From contig NZ_BQYI01000001.1 in the NCBI RefSeq assembly GCF_027923405.1, positions 945,501 through 1,009,500 on the forward strand: DNA of 64,000 bases, in the 5' to 3' direction. Below the pieces are notes generated by a model that did not search any database, was not told the origin of the DNA, and saw only the letters and a program-made list of their open reading frames with translations. The position numbers and the translations under genes are program-made. Below are positions 28,164-37,410 of the stretch, piece after piece (within the stretch, counting starts at the first letter, position 1; every line of letters begins with the position of its first letter). The stretch is from Paenibacillus sp. YYML68. GTDB lineage: Bacteria; Bacillota; Bacilli; Paenibacillales; NBRC-103111.

Positions 28164-29303
28164 ATGAACGTAACATTCGACATCCCATTGAAGCTTATAG
28201 ATAAGGTAGAGCTTTTGCTGGAGCGAATTCCATATTTGTCAGAAAGCATTTCGGGCATGGTGTACAACAAGGATAAGCATACTGTGGAGTTAACTGTGAA
28301 GGACAACGATCTTCATTCGAAGGTCATGAACGAGCTGAGAGAATCATATCACGAATTGTGCAGCAGTCTTGAGAACACTCGAGTCATCAAGGAACGGGTG
28401 GTCAGGAGCAACCTGACCCCAGATCCCGATCTACATGAGCGCACGGCTCTTAAGGCAGCGGACGGTTTATTCTACATGGATGAGTATGACATGATGGTGA
28501 TGGAACGCTTGGATAAGGAATTTACCCGAATAGCAGTGAAGCACGGGGCCGAGCAACGAGAATATCCATCTATATTGAATAGAAGCAATATGGCACGCAA
28601 TCAATATCACATTCATTTTCCACAAAACATATACGGGGTTACATATGTGCCGCATGAATACAAGGCGATTACCAACTTTCGCAAGCTGGCTCTAGTTGAA
28701 TCGAATGACGAGTCCTTCGTATTTCATGGTGAGATCCTGCAGCCTTGTATATGCTACCACTGCTATGAAGAGCTTCAAGGCAAGAGGCTGCTGGATGGGA
28801 CTGTGCTCACGGGGAAAGGCAAATGCTTCCGTCACGAGATTGAATGGAGAAAAGATAACTTCAGACGCAACGAATTTACGATGCGAGAAATTGTTTATAT
28901 CGGAACAGCTGAATCCGTCGTGCATAAGCGCGATCAAATAATGGAGGATGTATGGCGTTTTTTTGGCTCCTTAGGTCTCAAGGGGAGGATTGCAACAGCG
29001 ACGGATCCCTTCTTCTTTAGCGCGGACTTGAAGACTAAAGGAACATACCAGATGATGAGCAACGCCAAATACGAATTGCTCGTGACTATATCGAGCGGTA
29101 AGGAAGTTTCTATCGCTTCCTTTAATTACTGTCAAGACCTGCTGTGCTCCAAGTATGACATAACGGATGATCACGGAGCCGTGCTTCACTCCGGCTGTGT
29201 GGCCTTTGGGATTGATCGCTGGAAGGAAGCACTTAAGGATACACATGGCCAAGATTTGGAGCAGCGGCTTGCTATGGATGTCGGAAGGGGGATGCTGCTT
29301 TGA
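28164..29303 (+). CDS. Amino acid:[carrier protein] ligase, class II aaRS-like
   Basis: A 379-residue homologue of the catalytic core of atypical seryl-tRNA synthetases without a tRNA-binding arm. Motif 2 is FRHEIEWRKDNFRRNEFTMREI, and motif 3 is GCVAFGIDRWKEAL. Cys residues in CICYHCYEE and NYCQDLLCSKYD could supply the active-site zinc. Such proteins, for example Bradyrhizobium Bll0957, activate a small amino acid with ATP and load it on the phosphopantetheine arm of a carrier protein, not on tRNA. The carrier protein gene is the very next one, overlapping by 4 bases. ATG 28164 is preferred to GTG 28161 (AAAGGAG, 7-base spacing). The amino acid is unknown. Confidence 0.85.
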   Translation: MNVTFDIPLKLIDKVELLLERIPYLSESISGMVYNKDKHTVELTVKDNDLHSKVMNELRESYHELCSSLENTRVIKERVVRSNLTPDPDLHERTALKAADGLFYMDEYDMMVMERLDKEFTRIAVKHGAEQREYPSILNRSNMARNQYHIHFPQNIYGVTYVPHEYKAITNFRKLALVESNDESFVFHGEILQPCICYHCYEELQGKRLLDGTVLTGKGKCFRHEIEWRKDNFRRNEFTMREIVYIGTAESVVHKRDQIMEDVWRFFGSLGLKGRIATATDPFFFSADLKTKGTYQMMSNAKYELLVTISSGKEVSIASFNYCQDLLCSKYDITDDHGAVLHSGCVAFGIDRWKEALKDTHGQDLEQRLAMDVGRGMLL

Positions 29304-29554
29304 CGATTCCACAAGTGTCGATGCTCGAACAAGTGGTGACGAAGAAGTTAAGTGAAGTTCTCAATCGAGAACTTCATCTGGATCAGGGGGCGGACTTACG
29401 GAGTGAAGGTCTGGATTCCATCAAGATGATCGAGTTCATTGTCAATCTGGAGGTTGAGTTCGATATCCAGATTGATGATCAGGACCTGTTAGTTGAAAAC
29501 TTCTCAACCGTTCACAAAATTACAACATTACTCTCACAAAAATACGGGGTGTAG
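29300..29554 (+). CDS. Acyl/aminoacyl carrier protein
   Basis: An 84-residue acidic four-helix carrier protein. Ser40 in SEGLDSIKMIEF is the phosphopantetheine attachment site. The start is a TTG overlapping the TGA stop of the ligase gene (TTGA), with GGAAGGGGG about 9 bases ahead; translation is thus coupled to the ligase. It should carry the amino acid loaded by the preceding enzyme. No phosphopantetheinyl transferase is in the window, so it needs one supplied from elsewhere. Confidence 0.9.
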   Translation: MTIPQVSMLEQVVTKKLSEVLNRELHLDQGADLRSEGLDSIKMIEFIVNLEVEFDIQIDDQDLLVENFSTVHKITTLLSQKYGV

Positions 29555-29556
29555 CG

Positions 29557-30819
29557 ATGAGTCGTTTCGTTATTTTGGTTGAGTCTGGCAACCGCGGCGC
29601 AGAGATTCCCTACTTCAATAAACTGGGGCTTCAAGTCATCTTCCTTACTTCAGGTGTAGTTCCCTACGATCCACATCATATCGATCAAGCTGCACAGTTC
29701 ATTGCGGACCGAGGAATCATCAAGTATGAACGACTTGCTGAGATTATTCGTGAGCTTCATCATTCGCATCTCATCGAGACGATATGCTCCACAAGTGACT
29801 TCTTCATCCCTTCGGTATGTCAGCTATGTGAGACTTACGGATACCGTTCCTTAAGCTCCAGCGCCGCGTTCACTTTTCATCATAAGGATAGGTTCAGGGC
29901 TAGACAAAGGGAGCTGCAATATAACGTTCCGGAATTTTATGTGTTTGAGGATATAACGGCCGCAGTACAGTTTTATCACAGCTCTGATCAGAAGGTATGG
30001 ATCTTTAAGCCTGTCAATGGGAATGAATCGGTAGCCGTGCAGCTCATTCAGTCTGAGCAAGGACTCAAGGATTGCTATAAGCAGCTGCAATACCTCTCCC
30101 GATATACAGGCGCCTTATTGAAGCCCAGCTTCATATTGGAGGAATATATCGAAGGGAACTTGTACAGCTGTGAGTTTATGGTGTCAGGTGACCAGCTTCA
30201 AGTATTCGGGGTAACGAATCGACTCATGAGCCGGCCTCCTTATTTCGTTGAATTAGGGTATACGTTTCCCATTCAGGGGGACATTGCACAGCTCGTTATT
30301 GAAGAAACGAAGAGATTCATTCAGGACTTTCAGTACGATTTTGGTCCCTGTCATATCGAGTATATTGTCAGCCCGGATAACCGCGTATATATCGTAGAAG
30401 TGAACCCGCGGCTGGTTGGTCCGCCGAATCCATGGATGATTGATCATGCATTAGGGATCTCTGTTTTTGACAGTGTATGTTCCTTATATGTGACAGGGAC
30501 CATATCGGATAACGCTTCATACAATCATAAGTACTCCGCATGTCTGGAGGTTACTAGCCCGGTCGAAGGATATTTGAACCGATTACACCTCGAGGGGAAC
30601 TACTTGAATCGGGATGATGTTCTTGTCATTGTGCAACAAGAGCAGGAAGCCTATATCCATCGTGCGACATCCAATACGGATATTTTGGCAAGGATTCTCA
30701 CAGTGGCCGACAGTATGGATGGAGCTCAGAGGCTTGCCCAAGAGATATACGATCGTGTACGTCTTGAGGTCAATGTGAAGCCGCTTACGTTACCGAAGCA
30801 TGATGAGTGGTCCATCTAG
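29557..30819 (+). CDS. ATP-grasp ligase
   Basis: A 420-residue enzyme of the ATP-grasp superfamily, which joins a carboxylate to an amine or thiol through an acyl phosphate. The preATP-grasp part is at the N-terminus. The ATP-grasp part shows WIFKPVNGNESVAV (ATP-binding Lys), FILEEYIEGNLYSCEFMV and IEYIVSPDNRVYIVEVNPRL, with the metal-binding Glu and Asn. It follows the carrier protein gene by 2 bases. It is a plausible amide-bond former between the activated amino acid part and another building block; substrates are unknown. Confidence 0.85.
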   Translation: MSRFVILVESGNRGAEIPYFNKLGLQVIFLTSGVVPYDPHHIDQAAQFIADRGIIKYERLAEIIRELHHSHLIETICSTSDFFIPSVCQLCETYGYRSLSSSAAFTFHHKDRFRARQRELQYNVPEFYVFEDITAAVQFYHSSDQKVWIFKPVNGNESVAVQLIQSEQGLKDCYKQLQYLSRYTGALLKPSFILEEYIEGNLYSCEFMVSGDQLQVFGVTNRLMSRPPYFVELGYTFPIQGDIAQLVIEETKRFIQDFQYDFGPCHIEYIVSPDNRVYIVEVNPRLVGPPNPWMIDHALGISVFDSVCSLYVTGTISDNASYNHKYSACLEVTSPVEGYLNRLHLEGNYLNRDDVLVIVQQEQEAYIHRATSNTDILARILTVADSMDGAQRLAQEIYDRVRLEVNVKPLTLPKHDEWSI

Positions 30820-30856
30820 AGCTGCATGCAGTGACAGCTCATAAACGGGGGAACTT

Positions 30857-32653
30857 ATGATGAAACAAGCTACAACCCAGGTAGGACATCCGCCTAGTCC
30901 TCTCCAAAAGCCCAAGCTGATGAACATATATAGCTGGACGCTTCGATTTCTTAAGCCGTATAAGTGGTTATTTGGTGCTAGTCTACTATTGGGATTAATG
31001 ATGGCTTCCGCACAGGTTGCTATACCTACATTTATTCAACTGCTGGTGGATGACATTCTCCCAGCTCAGGATGTGTCGAGATATCAGGAGATACTCATCG
31101 TATTAACAGGTGTGATTGCTCTGGTCATCATCGCGACCATTGTGAAGCATGTAGCGGATCGTAAGGTGCAGGAGTGGGTTGCCGGAGATATGCAGATCGG
31201 AGTATTTCAGAAGATGCGCAGTCTTGGGTACTCGTTCTATGAGAAGCATCCTGTGGGCGAGATTTACTCCTTGTTTCATACCGAGGTCGAAGCCCTTCAG
31301 AAAATTTTTCGACAGTACCTTCCGACGATTATTCAATATGCGATTACGTTCGCGGTTACGTTTACATTCATGGTCATGCTGAATTGGCAGCTCACCCTAG
31401 TATTCATTCCAGGTATTGCTATCTACTATATGATCGGTCCCTTCTTCGAAAGAAAGTCTGCGCAATATGCCAAGAAGCTGGCTGACTCTCATGCAGAGCT
31501 GAACAAAAAGCAATACGATAGTATCTCAGCCTTGATGGAGCTGCGCGCTTATGGGCGGGAGAAGTGGAACTTAGATCAGTTGCTGGAGCGAGATCGAGGG
31601 ACAGCGGAGATCGATGTCATCTATTTCAAGCTCATTAACTACCGTGGGGCATTTCGAAGAGTTGCGGTTTATTTCAGTGGTGTATTGATGTTTATCGGTG
31701 GATATTATTTCGTTAAGGAACAACTGCTCACCTTCGGACAGTTTATAGCTTTTACACTGCTATATTACAAGGTGATGTTTGATCTCACGATACTGATTAC
31801 GAACTTGACCGAGCAACGGGTGTTGCTGCAGCAGACGATTCGCCTATATGAATTTATGGAGCTTACGCCTGACGTAGTTGAAATTGAACATCCTGTACAC
31901 CTGCGTGAAGTTCAAGGGAAGATCGAATTCCAGAATGTTCGCTTCGGCTATACGTCCTCCTCGGATGTGGTGAAGAACATGAGCCTTGTCATACAACCAG
32001 GTGACAAAGTCGCATTGGTTGGTACGAGCGGACATGGGAAGTCCAGCTTGATTAAGCTGTTATCCAGATTTTATGACCCGCAAGAGGGCGCTGTTTATTT
32101 AGACGGGGTGAACTTGACCCAGCTATCGTTACGACAGTTGAGAGAGAGTATTGGATATGTCTTTCAGGAAACGTACTTGTACGGAGGTACGGTCAAGGAG
32201 AACATACGATTCGGCAAGGAGCAGGCGACGGATGACGAGATTATTGTAGCGGCCAAGGCTGCTTCAGCTCATGAGTTTATTATGGCATTGCCTCAACAAT
32301 ACGATACGATCATCGGAGAGCGCGGGAACAAGCTCTCAGGTGGTCAGCGACAACGCATTGCGATCGCTCGTATGATCTTGAAGAATCCAGCCATCGTAGT
32401 CTTGGATGAAGCGACATCGGCCCTTGATCATGAGAGTGAAGCGGAGGTCAAACAAGCATTGGATCAATGGTTTCATGATCGAACGATGATCGCGGTCGCA
32501 CATCGAATATCGACGATTCAAGATTTCGACAAAATCGTAGTCATAGACAATGGTCAGATCGCTGAGGCTGGAACCTACGATAGCTTGCTTGAGAACAAAG
32601 GGGCATTTTATCAGCTTCTGATGGGAGAGAAGGGAAATGCTGCAGACGCTTAG
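30857..32653 (+). CDS. ABC exporter half-transporter, first subunit
   Basis: A 598-residue fused permease-ATPase. Six membrane helices occupy about residues 35-310. The ATPase has Walker A GTSGHGKSS, signature LSGGQRQRIAIAR, Walker B IVVLDEATSALD and the His switch VAHRIST. It overlaps the next half-transporter by 17 bases, so the two should form a heterodimeric exporter for the operon product or a protective pump. There is no peptidase domain, so it is not of the bacteriocin-processing type. Confidence 0.92.
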   Translation: MMKQATTQVGHPPSPLQKPKLMNIYSWTLRFLKPYKWLFGASLLLGLMMASAQVAIPTFIQLLVDDILPAQDVSRYQEILIVLTGVIALVIIATIVKHVADRKVQEWVAGDMQIGVFQKMRSLGYSFYEKHPVGEIYSLFHTEVEALQKIFRQYLPTIIQYAITFAVTFTFMVMLNWQLTLVFIPGIAIYYMIGPFFERKSAQYAKKLADSHAELNKKQYDSISALMELRAYGREKWNLDQLLERDRGTAEIDVIYFKLINYRGAFRRVAVYFSGVLMFIGGYYFVKEQLLTFGQFIAFTLLYYKVMFDLTILITNLTEQRVLLQQTIRLYEFMELTPDVVEIEHPVHLREVQGKIEFQNVRFGYTSSSDVVKNMSLVIQPGDKVALVGTSGHGKSSLIKLLSRFYDPQEGAVYLDGVNLTQLSLRQLRESIGYVFQETYLYGGTVKENIRFGKEQATDDEIIVAAKAASAHEFIMALPQQYDTIIGERGNKLSGGQRQRIAIARMILKNPAIVVLDEATSALDHESEAEVKQALDQWFHDRTMIAVAHRISTIQDFDKIVVIDNGQIAEAGTYDSLLENKGAFYQLLMGEKGNAADA

Positions 32654-34259
32654 ATGGATTTTCAGCTATATTTCACAAGTCAAGCTCCTATACATTACGG
32701 CATTAGTGTTGTTACTTGTCTCGGTTGTAACGAATTTGCTTATTACGATCAGCCAAAAATATATCATTGATGATGTGTTTATTTCTGGCAATTATGAATT
32801 GTTTCCGTATTTCCTGATGTTCTTTATTCTCATGGCTTGCTCATACATCGCATCGTGGTGCTTTAAAGATATTTTATTCAAACGAGCCTCAGACAAGCTG
32901 CGACTGATCATGAGAGAAGAGTACATGCAGTATCTGTATCGTATGCCCATCAAAGATTACCAGAAGGAAAGAATCGGAAGCTTCGTCTCTTACTTAAATG
33001 AATTCATAAACTCCAAAAATGTGTACATATGGACCTTCCCGAGATTAGTCGAAAAATTGGTTCATCTCCTATTTCTATTAGCGATTGTCGGGTATGTAAT
33101 GCCAGAATTGTTAGCGATCATTATTCCTCTCTCTGTGCTCTTCATCATTCAAGGCAAATATTTTGGCTCGCGAATTCAAGCCTTATCGATCGAGAAGAAT
33201 GAATTAAAGGCAAAGCACAATGTCCATATTGAAGAGGGAATATCCTCCTCAAGAGAAGTAATTGCCTTTCATAAAGCTGAATGGGAAATGAACAAGCTTA
33301 AGCAAAGCTTTCAAAAGTATATCGATAACATATTCGACATGGTTAAGCTGGAGAAAAGACAGCTGTACCTGACTGAACCATTACGATGGAGCTCCAATCT
33401 GTTGATTCTAGGGTATGGCGGATATCAGGTCATTCAAGGGAATGTGTCGATCGGAACATTTGTCGTGTTCTATCAGTTATCTATTCAGATGCTAGACGCC
33501 ATTCAAGGGGTGTACAGTTCGACGATGCAATTTTCCAGTGCGTATGGAGGCATGTTCAAGGCGAAGCATATTATTCAAGGAGATCAGATTGATGTCGGGG
33601 ACGTGGAGCTCACTCACGCCATCGAGAGCATAGTCTTGAAGGATGTCAGCTTCTCGTATCGAGATGAACAAGCCAAAGTTCTGAAGTCGATCTCGCTGCA
33701 AATCCCAATAGGGAAGAAGCTGGCCATCATAGGGGAAAGCGGCTCTGGCAAGTCAACGATAGCACAGCTTCTCCTTCGGTTCTATGAACCGGATGAAGGG
33801 AGCATCGAAGTGAATGCCGTCACTCTCAACCATATAAACAGAGAGTCATGGTCGCAAAAAGTGAATGCGGTGCTACAAGACGCTTATCTGTTTCCCGATA
33901 CGATCCGAGCCAATATCGTGATGGGAAGAAGCTGTTCACAAGCACAACTGGAGCAGGCCTGCCATATTGCTGAAATCCACGACACGATTATGGAGCTACC
34001 GAATGGTTACGAGACGCTGCTCGGTGAGCGCGGCGTTACTTTATCTGGTGGGCAACGACAACGAATCGCCTTGGCTCGAGCTATTCTAGGAGACCCAGAA
34101 GTGTTGATTCTGGATGAGGCTACGTCAGCGCTGGATTTGGAGACAGAGAGGAGAGTGATGGCGAATATCGATGCAGTAAGAGAAGGAAGGACAACCATCA
34201 TTATCGCTCATCGCTTATCGACTGTTGAGAATGCGGATGTGACGTATTCAATTAGCTAA
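32637..34259 (+). CDS. ABC exporter half-transporter, second subunit, shortened C-terminus
   Basis: A 540-residue permease-ATPase with Walker A GESGSGKST, signature LSGGQRQRIALAR, Walker B VLILDEATSALD and IIAHRLST. Its reading frame overlaps that of its partner. It stops at NADVTYSIS, just after the switch His, whereas relatives continue for some 30-40 residues (the partner has 46 residues after its own switch His). All catalytic motifs are present, so it may still work. The stop coincides with a sudden fall in G+C content at about 34,260, which hints at a recombination joint that cut off the tail. Confidence 0.88.
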   Translation: MLQTLRWIFSYISQVKLLYITALVLLLVSVVTNLLITISQKYIIDDVFISGNYELFPYFLMFFILMACSYIASWCFKDILFKRASDKLRLIMREEYMQYLYRMPIKDYQKERIGSFVSYLNEFINSKNVYIWTFPRLVEKLVHLLFLLAIVGYVMPELLAIIIPLSVLFIIQGKYFGSRIQALSIEKNELKAKHNVHIEEGISSSREVIAFHKAEWEMNKLKQSFQKYIDNIFDMVKLEKRQLYLTEPLRWSSNLLILGYGGYQVIQGNVSIGTFVVFYQLSIQMLDAIQGVYSSTMQFSSAYGGMFKAKHIIQGDQIDVGDVELTHAIESIVLKDVSFSYRDEQAKVLKSISLQIPIGKKLAIIGESGSGKSTIAQLLLRFYEPDEGSIEVNAVTLNHINRESWSQKVNAVLQDAYLFPDTIRANIVMGRSCSQAQLEQACHIAEIHDTIMELPNGYETLLGERGVTLSGGQRQRIALARAILGDPEVLILDEATSALDLETERRVMANIDAVREGRTTIIIAHRLSTVENADVTYSIS

Positions 34260-34310
34260 CAGATGGGAAACATGTATGAAGTATATACTCTAACATATAT
34301 CGGAGGTAAC

Positions 34311-35234
34311 ATGGATATTTTGCAAATTGTTAATCATATAGAAGTGACGAACTATACGGTATTAATCAATCGCCATAATGTTGCTGTTGTAAGAGGAACG
34401 TATAAGAACGGAGATGCCTTAATAAAGATTTTTGGCAAAAGAGAAGCATATGAGCGAGAAGTGGAGTGTAATAAGCTTTTAACTGCTCATAACTTGCGGG
34501 TCCCTCCATTGATTGATGCTTTGCAAGTAGATTCATATTTCATTATGGTTCAGAAGTGGCTTGAGTCCGTACCGTTGGATCAATGGTATCCGAAGCTCAC
34601 CTTGGAGCAACAAGTTCATGTCATGAATCAAGCGGGAGCAAGTCTTAGCCAAATGCAATTTTCTATATCAACTATAGAACTTTCGCAATCGAAATTTTGG
34701 CATCGGTTTGAACACAACGATTTTAGTGAATTTTCTTGGAAGCAATATATTTATTCTCAGTATGACAAATGGAAAGGAAGAATTAAATTTACAGAGATCG
34801 ATCTTCAGCTTGGCCTTGATCAAATGGTCAACGACGTCGGCATCGCTATCGAGGGAATTGATAGTGTTGAACGTATCACCATTCTGCATTGCGACTTTAT
34901 TTTCCGAAACTTATTGGTATCTACGGAGACTAATAACCTGCTGGCCATTATCGATTTTGAGAATGCGCTAATCGGCGACCCGTTGTATGACTTGGCCAAA
35001 CTAACGTGGGTTGATTTGGACCCTAAGAAGGACCAGCAACAAATCCAGGCATTGATTCAAGGATGGAACAAGTACGCAGATACTAAATTTGATCATAGTA
35101 TTTTCAACACTTACCAAGCTTTACAGGCGATTGCAGCAATATCTTGGGTGGATAAGCAAGAGGAGCTATCAGAAAGTAATTACGCATACAGAAATCGAGC
35201 CATACAGTTTATTTCGAATCTGTTAGTAAGGTAG
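34311..35234 (+). CDS. Aminoglycoside phosphotransferase-family kinase
   Basis: A 307-residue small-molecule kinase. The N-lobe has VAVVRGTYKNGDALIKIFG with the ATP-contacting Lys. The catalytic loop is ILHCDFIFRNLLV, and the metal-binding DFE variant is AIIDFENALIGDPLYDLA. Such kinases phosphorylate hydroxyl groups of antibiotics, choline, homoserine or sugars. The ATG at 34311 has GGAGG 6 bases ahead and is preferred to 34263. It is the first gene of the A+T-rich half. A self-resistance or biosynthetic role is possible. Confidence 0.8.
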   Translation: MDILQIVNHIEVTNYTVLINRHNVAVVRGTYKNGDALIKIFGKREAYEREVECNKLLTAHNLRVPPLIDALQVDSYFIMVQKWLESVPLDQWYPKLTLEQQVHVMNQAGASLSQMQFSISTIELSQSKFWHRFEHNDFSEFSWKQYIYSQYDKWKGRIKFTEIDLQLGLDQMVNDVGIAIEGIDSVERITILHCDFIFRNLLVSTETNNLLAIIDFENALIGDPLYDLAKLTWVDLDPKKDQQQIQALIQGWNKYADTKFDHSIFNTYQALQAIAAISWVDKQEELSESNYAYRNRAIQFISNLLVR

Positions 35235-35833
35235 TGATACACATTACAATCATAGCTATAGAAGGATTAATGCAGGTAGGAAAGACTAGCTCCATCATGA
35301 GAATTGCAAACAGTTACTCAAACGTAGTGACTATTCCAGAAGTTATGCCTTTGCATTTAATCGAGAGTGAAAGGGTCAGGAGTGGTGAGCAAAATTATTA
35401 TATATTGAACGATTTAGCAAAAAGTGCAGCAGCAAAGGAGGTTATTCACAACAACAAGGATCAGGTTATTTTAATAGATAGATATTTCGTTTCTACCTTG
35501 GCTTACCTATTAACCGAGCGAGTCTTGGAGAGTAACTCGAGGGAGTGTTCTTTTTTTGAATTATACACTGAATGGTATGGTGAGACGATACTTCCTGACC
35601 GTTGGATATTTATAGAAGATGACCCGCGTCAATCTTGGATGAGATCCTATGAGAAGGCTTTGTTAGGTTCTGCAGGATGGACAAGCCTTGAATTTGTGGA
35701 AATTATGGACTTGAGCTATAGAAAAGTTTTTCTGGAAATGCAACAGAGTATGAACGCGAACGTTTCTTATATTCGCTCATCATCAATCAGAAATGATTCA
35801 GCGGAGCTGGACAAGCTTATTTTTTCAAATTGA
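35234..35833 (+). CDS. Thymidylate/deoxynucleoside-kinase-like P-loop kinase
   Basis: A 199-residue P-loop kinase. The Walker A motif is IEGLMQVGKTSS, and the DR-containing motif is LIDRYFVSTLAYL, as in thymidylate and deoxynucleoside kinases. The start is GTG overlapping the TAG stop of the preceding gene. Substrate is not evident. With three further kinases and three nucleotidyltransferases in the operon, phosphorylated or nucleotide-linked intermediates are likely. Confidence 0.7.
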   Translation: MIHITIIAIEGLMQVGKTSSIMRIANSYSNVVTIPEVMPLHLIESERVRSGEQNYYILNDLAKSAAAKEVIHNNKDQVILIDRYFVSTLAYLLTERVLESNSRECSFFELYTEWYGETILPDRWIFIEDDPRQSWMRSYEKALLGSAGWTSLEFVEIMDLSYRKVFLEMQQSMNANVSYIRSSSIRNDSAELDKLIFSN

Positions 35834-35846
35834 AGGAGTACATCCT

Positions 35847-37376
35847 ATGGTTGTTATGATGATAACTATATTTTCACTAATATTAATTGCATTTTCGTAC
35901 AGAATGATATGCTCCGTTAAGGGATACAACAAACTGCAAGAGGAGATCAACCACTTCAATTCTATACGTGCACATACATGTAGTGAGAATGTCTTATACA
36001 TCTTGTTACCATGCCATAAAGAACAGTCAATCGTTGAAGAGACACTCTCATATTTTTGGGACCTGGTCAAGAACGAGAGCAATGTAGTTCTGATCGCTAT
36101 AACGGGAGAAGCGGAAACTATTGATAAACGTGCGAACATTGATCGTATACATGCATTAATCGATAACTGGTGGGCAAAGTTCAATCAAGAGTTATTTTAT
36201 CAGACTAATAACGGCGTATTTCCACTTTCCTACTACAACAATATCGAGCTTATTCGATTGAAGAGTTTATCGTTCAGTGACTTCAAAAATAAAATAGTGG
36301 ACCTTTATCAAGGCATACCTTCAACGAATCAACTTATTCAACAATGGCAGGGGGAGCATGTGGAGGATCGAGTCATCTTACTTCATGATTGTAATCCACA
36401 TAGTAATAAGTCATCTAAAATAAACTATGCTTTACATTTTTTGCTAGAGCGTCATGATGTAAATTCAAGTATTAATTTAGGTACTACATATTTAGCTGTA
36501 TATGATTTTGATTCTAGACCTCATGAAGCGACATTTAAGTGGTTTAACTGGAAAGTTAATCAACTGAACTTAAATGATGAAGCTTTACCTGCCGTTTTTC
36601 AGCAGATTCCTCACCAGTTAGGTAGCCAAATTCAACAAATAAGTAAAAACTCACTTTCCTTTTCTACTGCTATATGGCATCTAGAGAGAACGTTGGGAAT
36701 TGAAGCCTATTTACTTTACTCGAATATTTGGAAGTCTAAATTCATCAGGGGGTGTATGGGCGCAGGTATATTTATTAATATGCAGCAATTAAAAGAAATG
36801 CATGGGGTACCCGAACACAATGATGATATCTCGTTTGGTTATCGATTGGATGTAATCGGAAAGTCAAGATGCTCGATACCTTTTCCGAATTACTCCCAGC
36901 CCACTCCATCTACGTTTAATAAGGTTCGACAATACAAGCGCATATATTCAGCGGTGTTTAGCGCGGGACTGGAGCTCGAATGGTCTAAGAAATTTTTTCC
37001 TAAGTATGTTGAAAAGAACGGCAGAATGAGAATTATTAGTACCTATATCAACGATAATTTCCATGTATTTAGATTCATATCTTTTTTGTTACTTATTATC
37101 CTTACCTTATGCTCAAAGTTTTATTTTTTAGGAGCGATGTTGATTAGTGTGTCCTTTTTAAGTTACTGGCTCACATACAAGTCTTATCTGAATTTTGCTA
37201 ACCGATTATTAAGCTTAGGCAATTATCCACCATTACGCCCTTCCATATTTGCAAGGCTGGTTTCTGTATTTAGTTACGACGTTTTTAAAGTCATTATTTT
37301 GACCCACTTTCTTTGTTCGATGTATATAAAAAAAGATACGATTACCACGATATCGATAGATAAAACAGATAGATGA
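35847..37376 (+). CDS. Membrane glycosyltransferase-like protein
   Basis: A 509-residue protein with an N-terminal membrane anchor (about 1-22), a large soluble domain and hydrophobic segments near residues 408-450. The soluble domain looks like a GT-A glycosyltransferase: VLYILLPCHKEQSIVEETL near 51, YLAVYDFDSRP (DXD-like) near 218 and PEHNDDISFGYRLD near 330. ATG 35847 has AAGGAG ahead; the longer frame would overlap the previous gene. Sugar and acceptor are unknown. Location suggests transfer to a membrane-bound or exported product. Confidence 0.65.
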   Translation: MVVMMITIFSLILIAFSYRMICSVKGYNKLQEEINHFNSIRAHTCSENVLYILLPCHKEQSIVEETLSYFWDLVKNESNVVLIAITGEAETIDKRANIDRIHALIDNWWAKFNQELFYQTNNGVFPLSYYNNIELIRLKSLSFSDFKNKIVDLYQGIPSTNQLIQQWQGEHVEDRVILLHDCNPHSNKSSKINYALHFLLERHDVNSSINLGTTYLAVYDFDSRPHEATFKWFNWKVNQLNLNDEALPAVFQQIPHQLGSQIQQISKNSLSFSTAIWHLERTLGIEAYLLYSNIWKSKFIRGCMGAGIFINMQQLKEMHGVPEHNDDISFGYRLDVIGKSRCSIPFPNYSQPTPSTFNKVRQYKRIYSAVFSAGLELEWSKKFFPKYVEKNGRMRIISTYINDNFHVFRFISFLLLIILTLCSKFYFLGAMLISVSFLSYWLTYKSYLNFANRLLSLGNYPPLRPSIFARLVSVFSYDVFKVIILTHFLCSMYIKKDTITTISIDKTDR

Positions 37377-37410
37377 CGAACACAAAACTAGTTACTGTGA
37401 GGAATCAATC

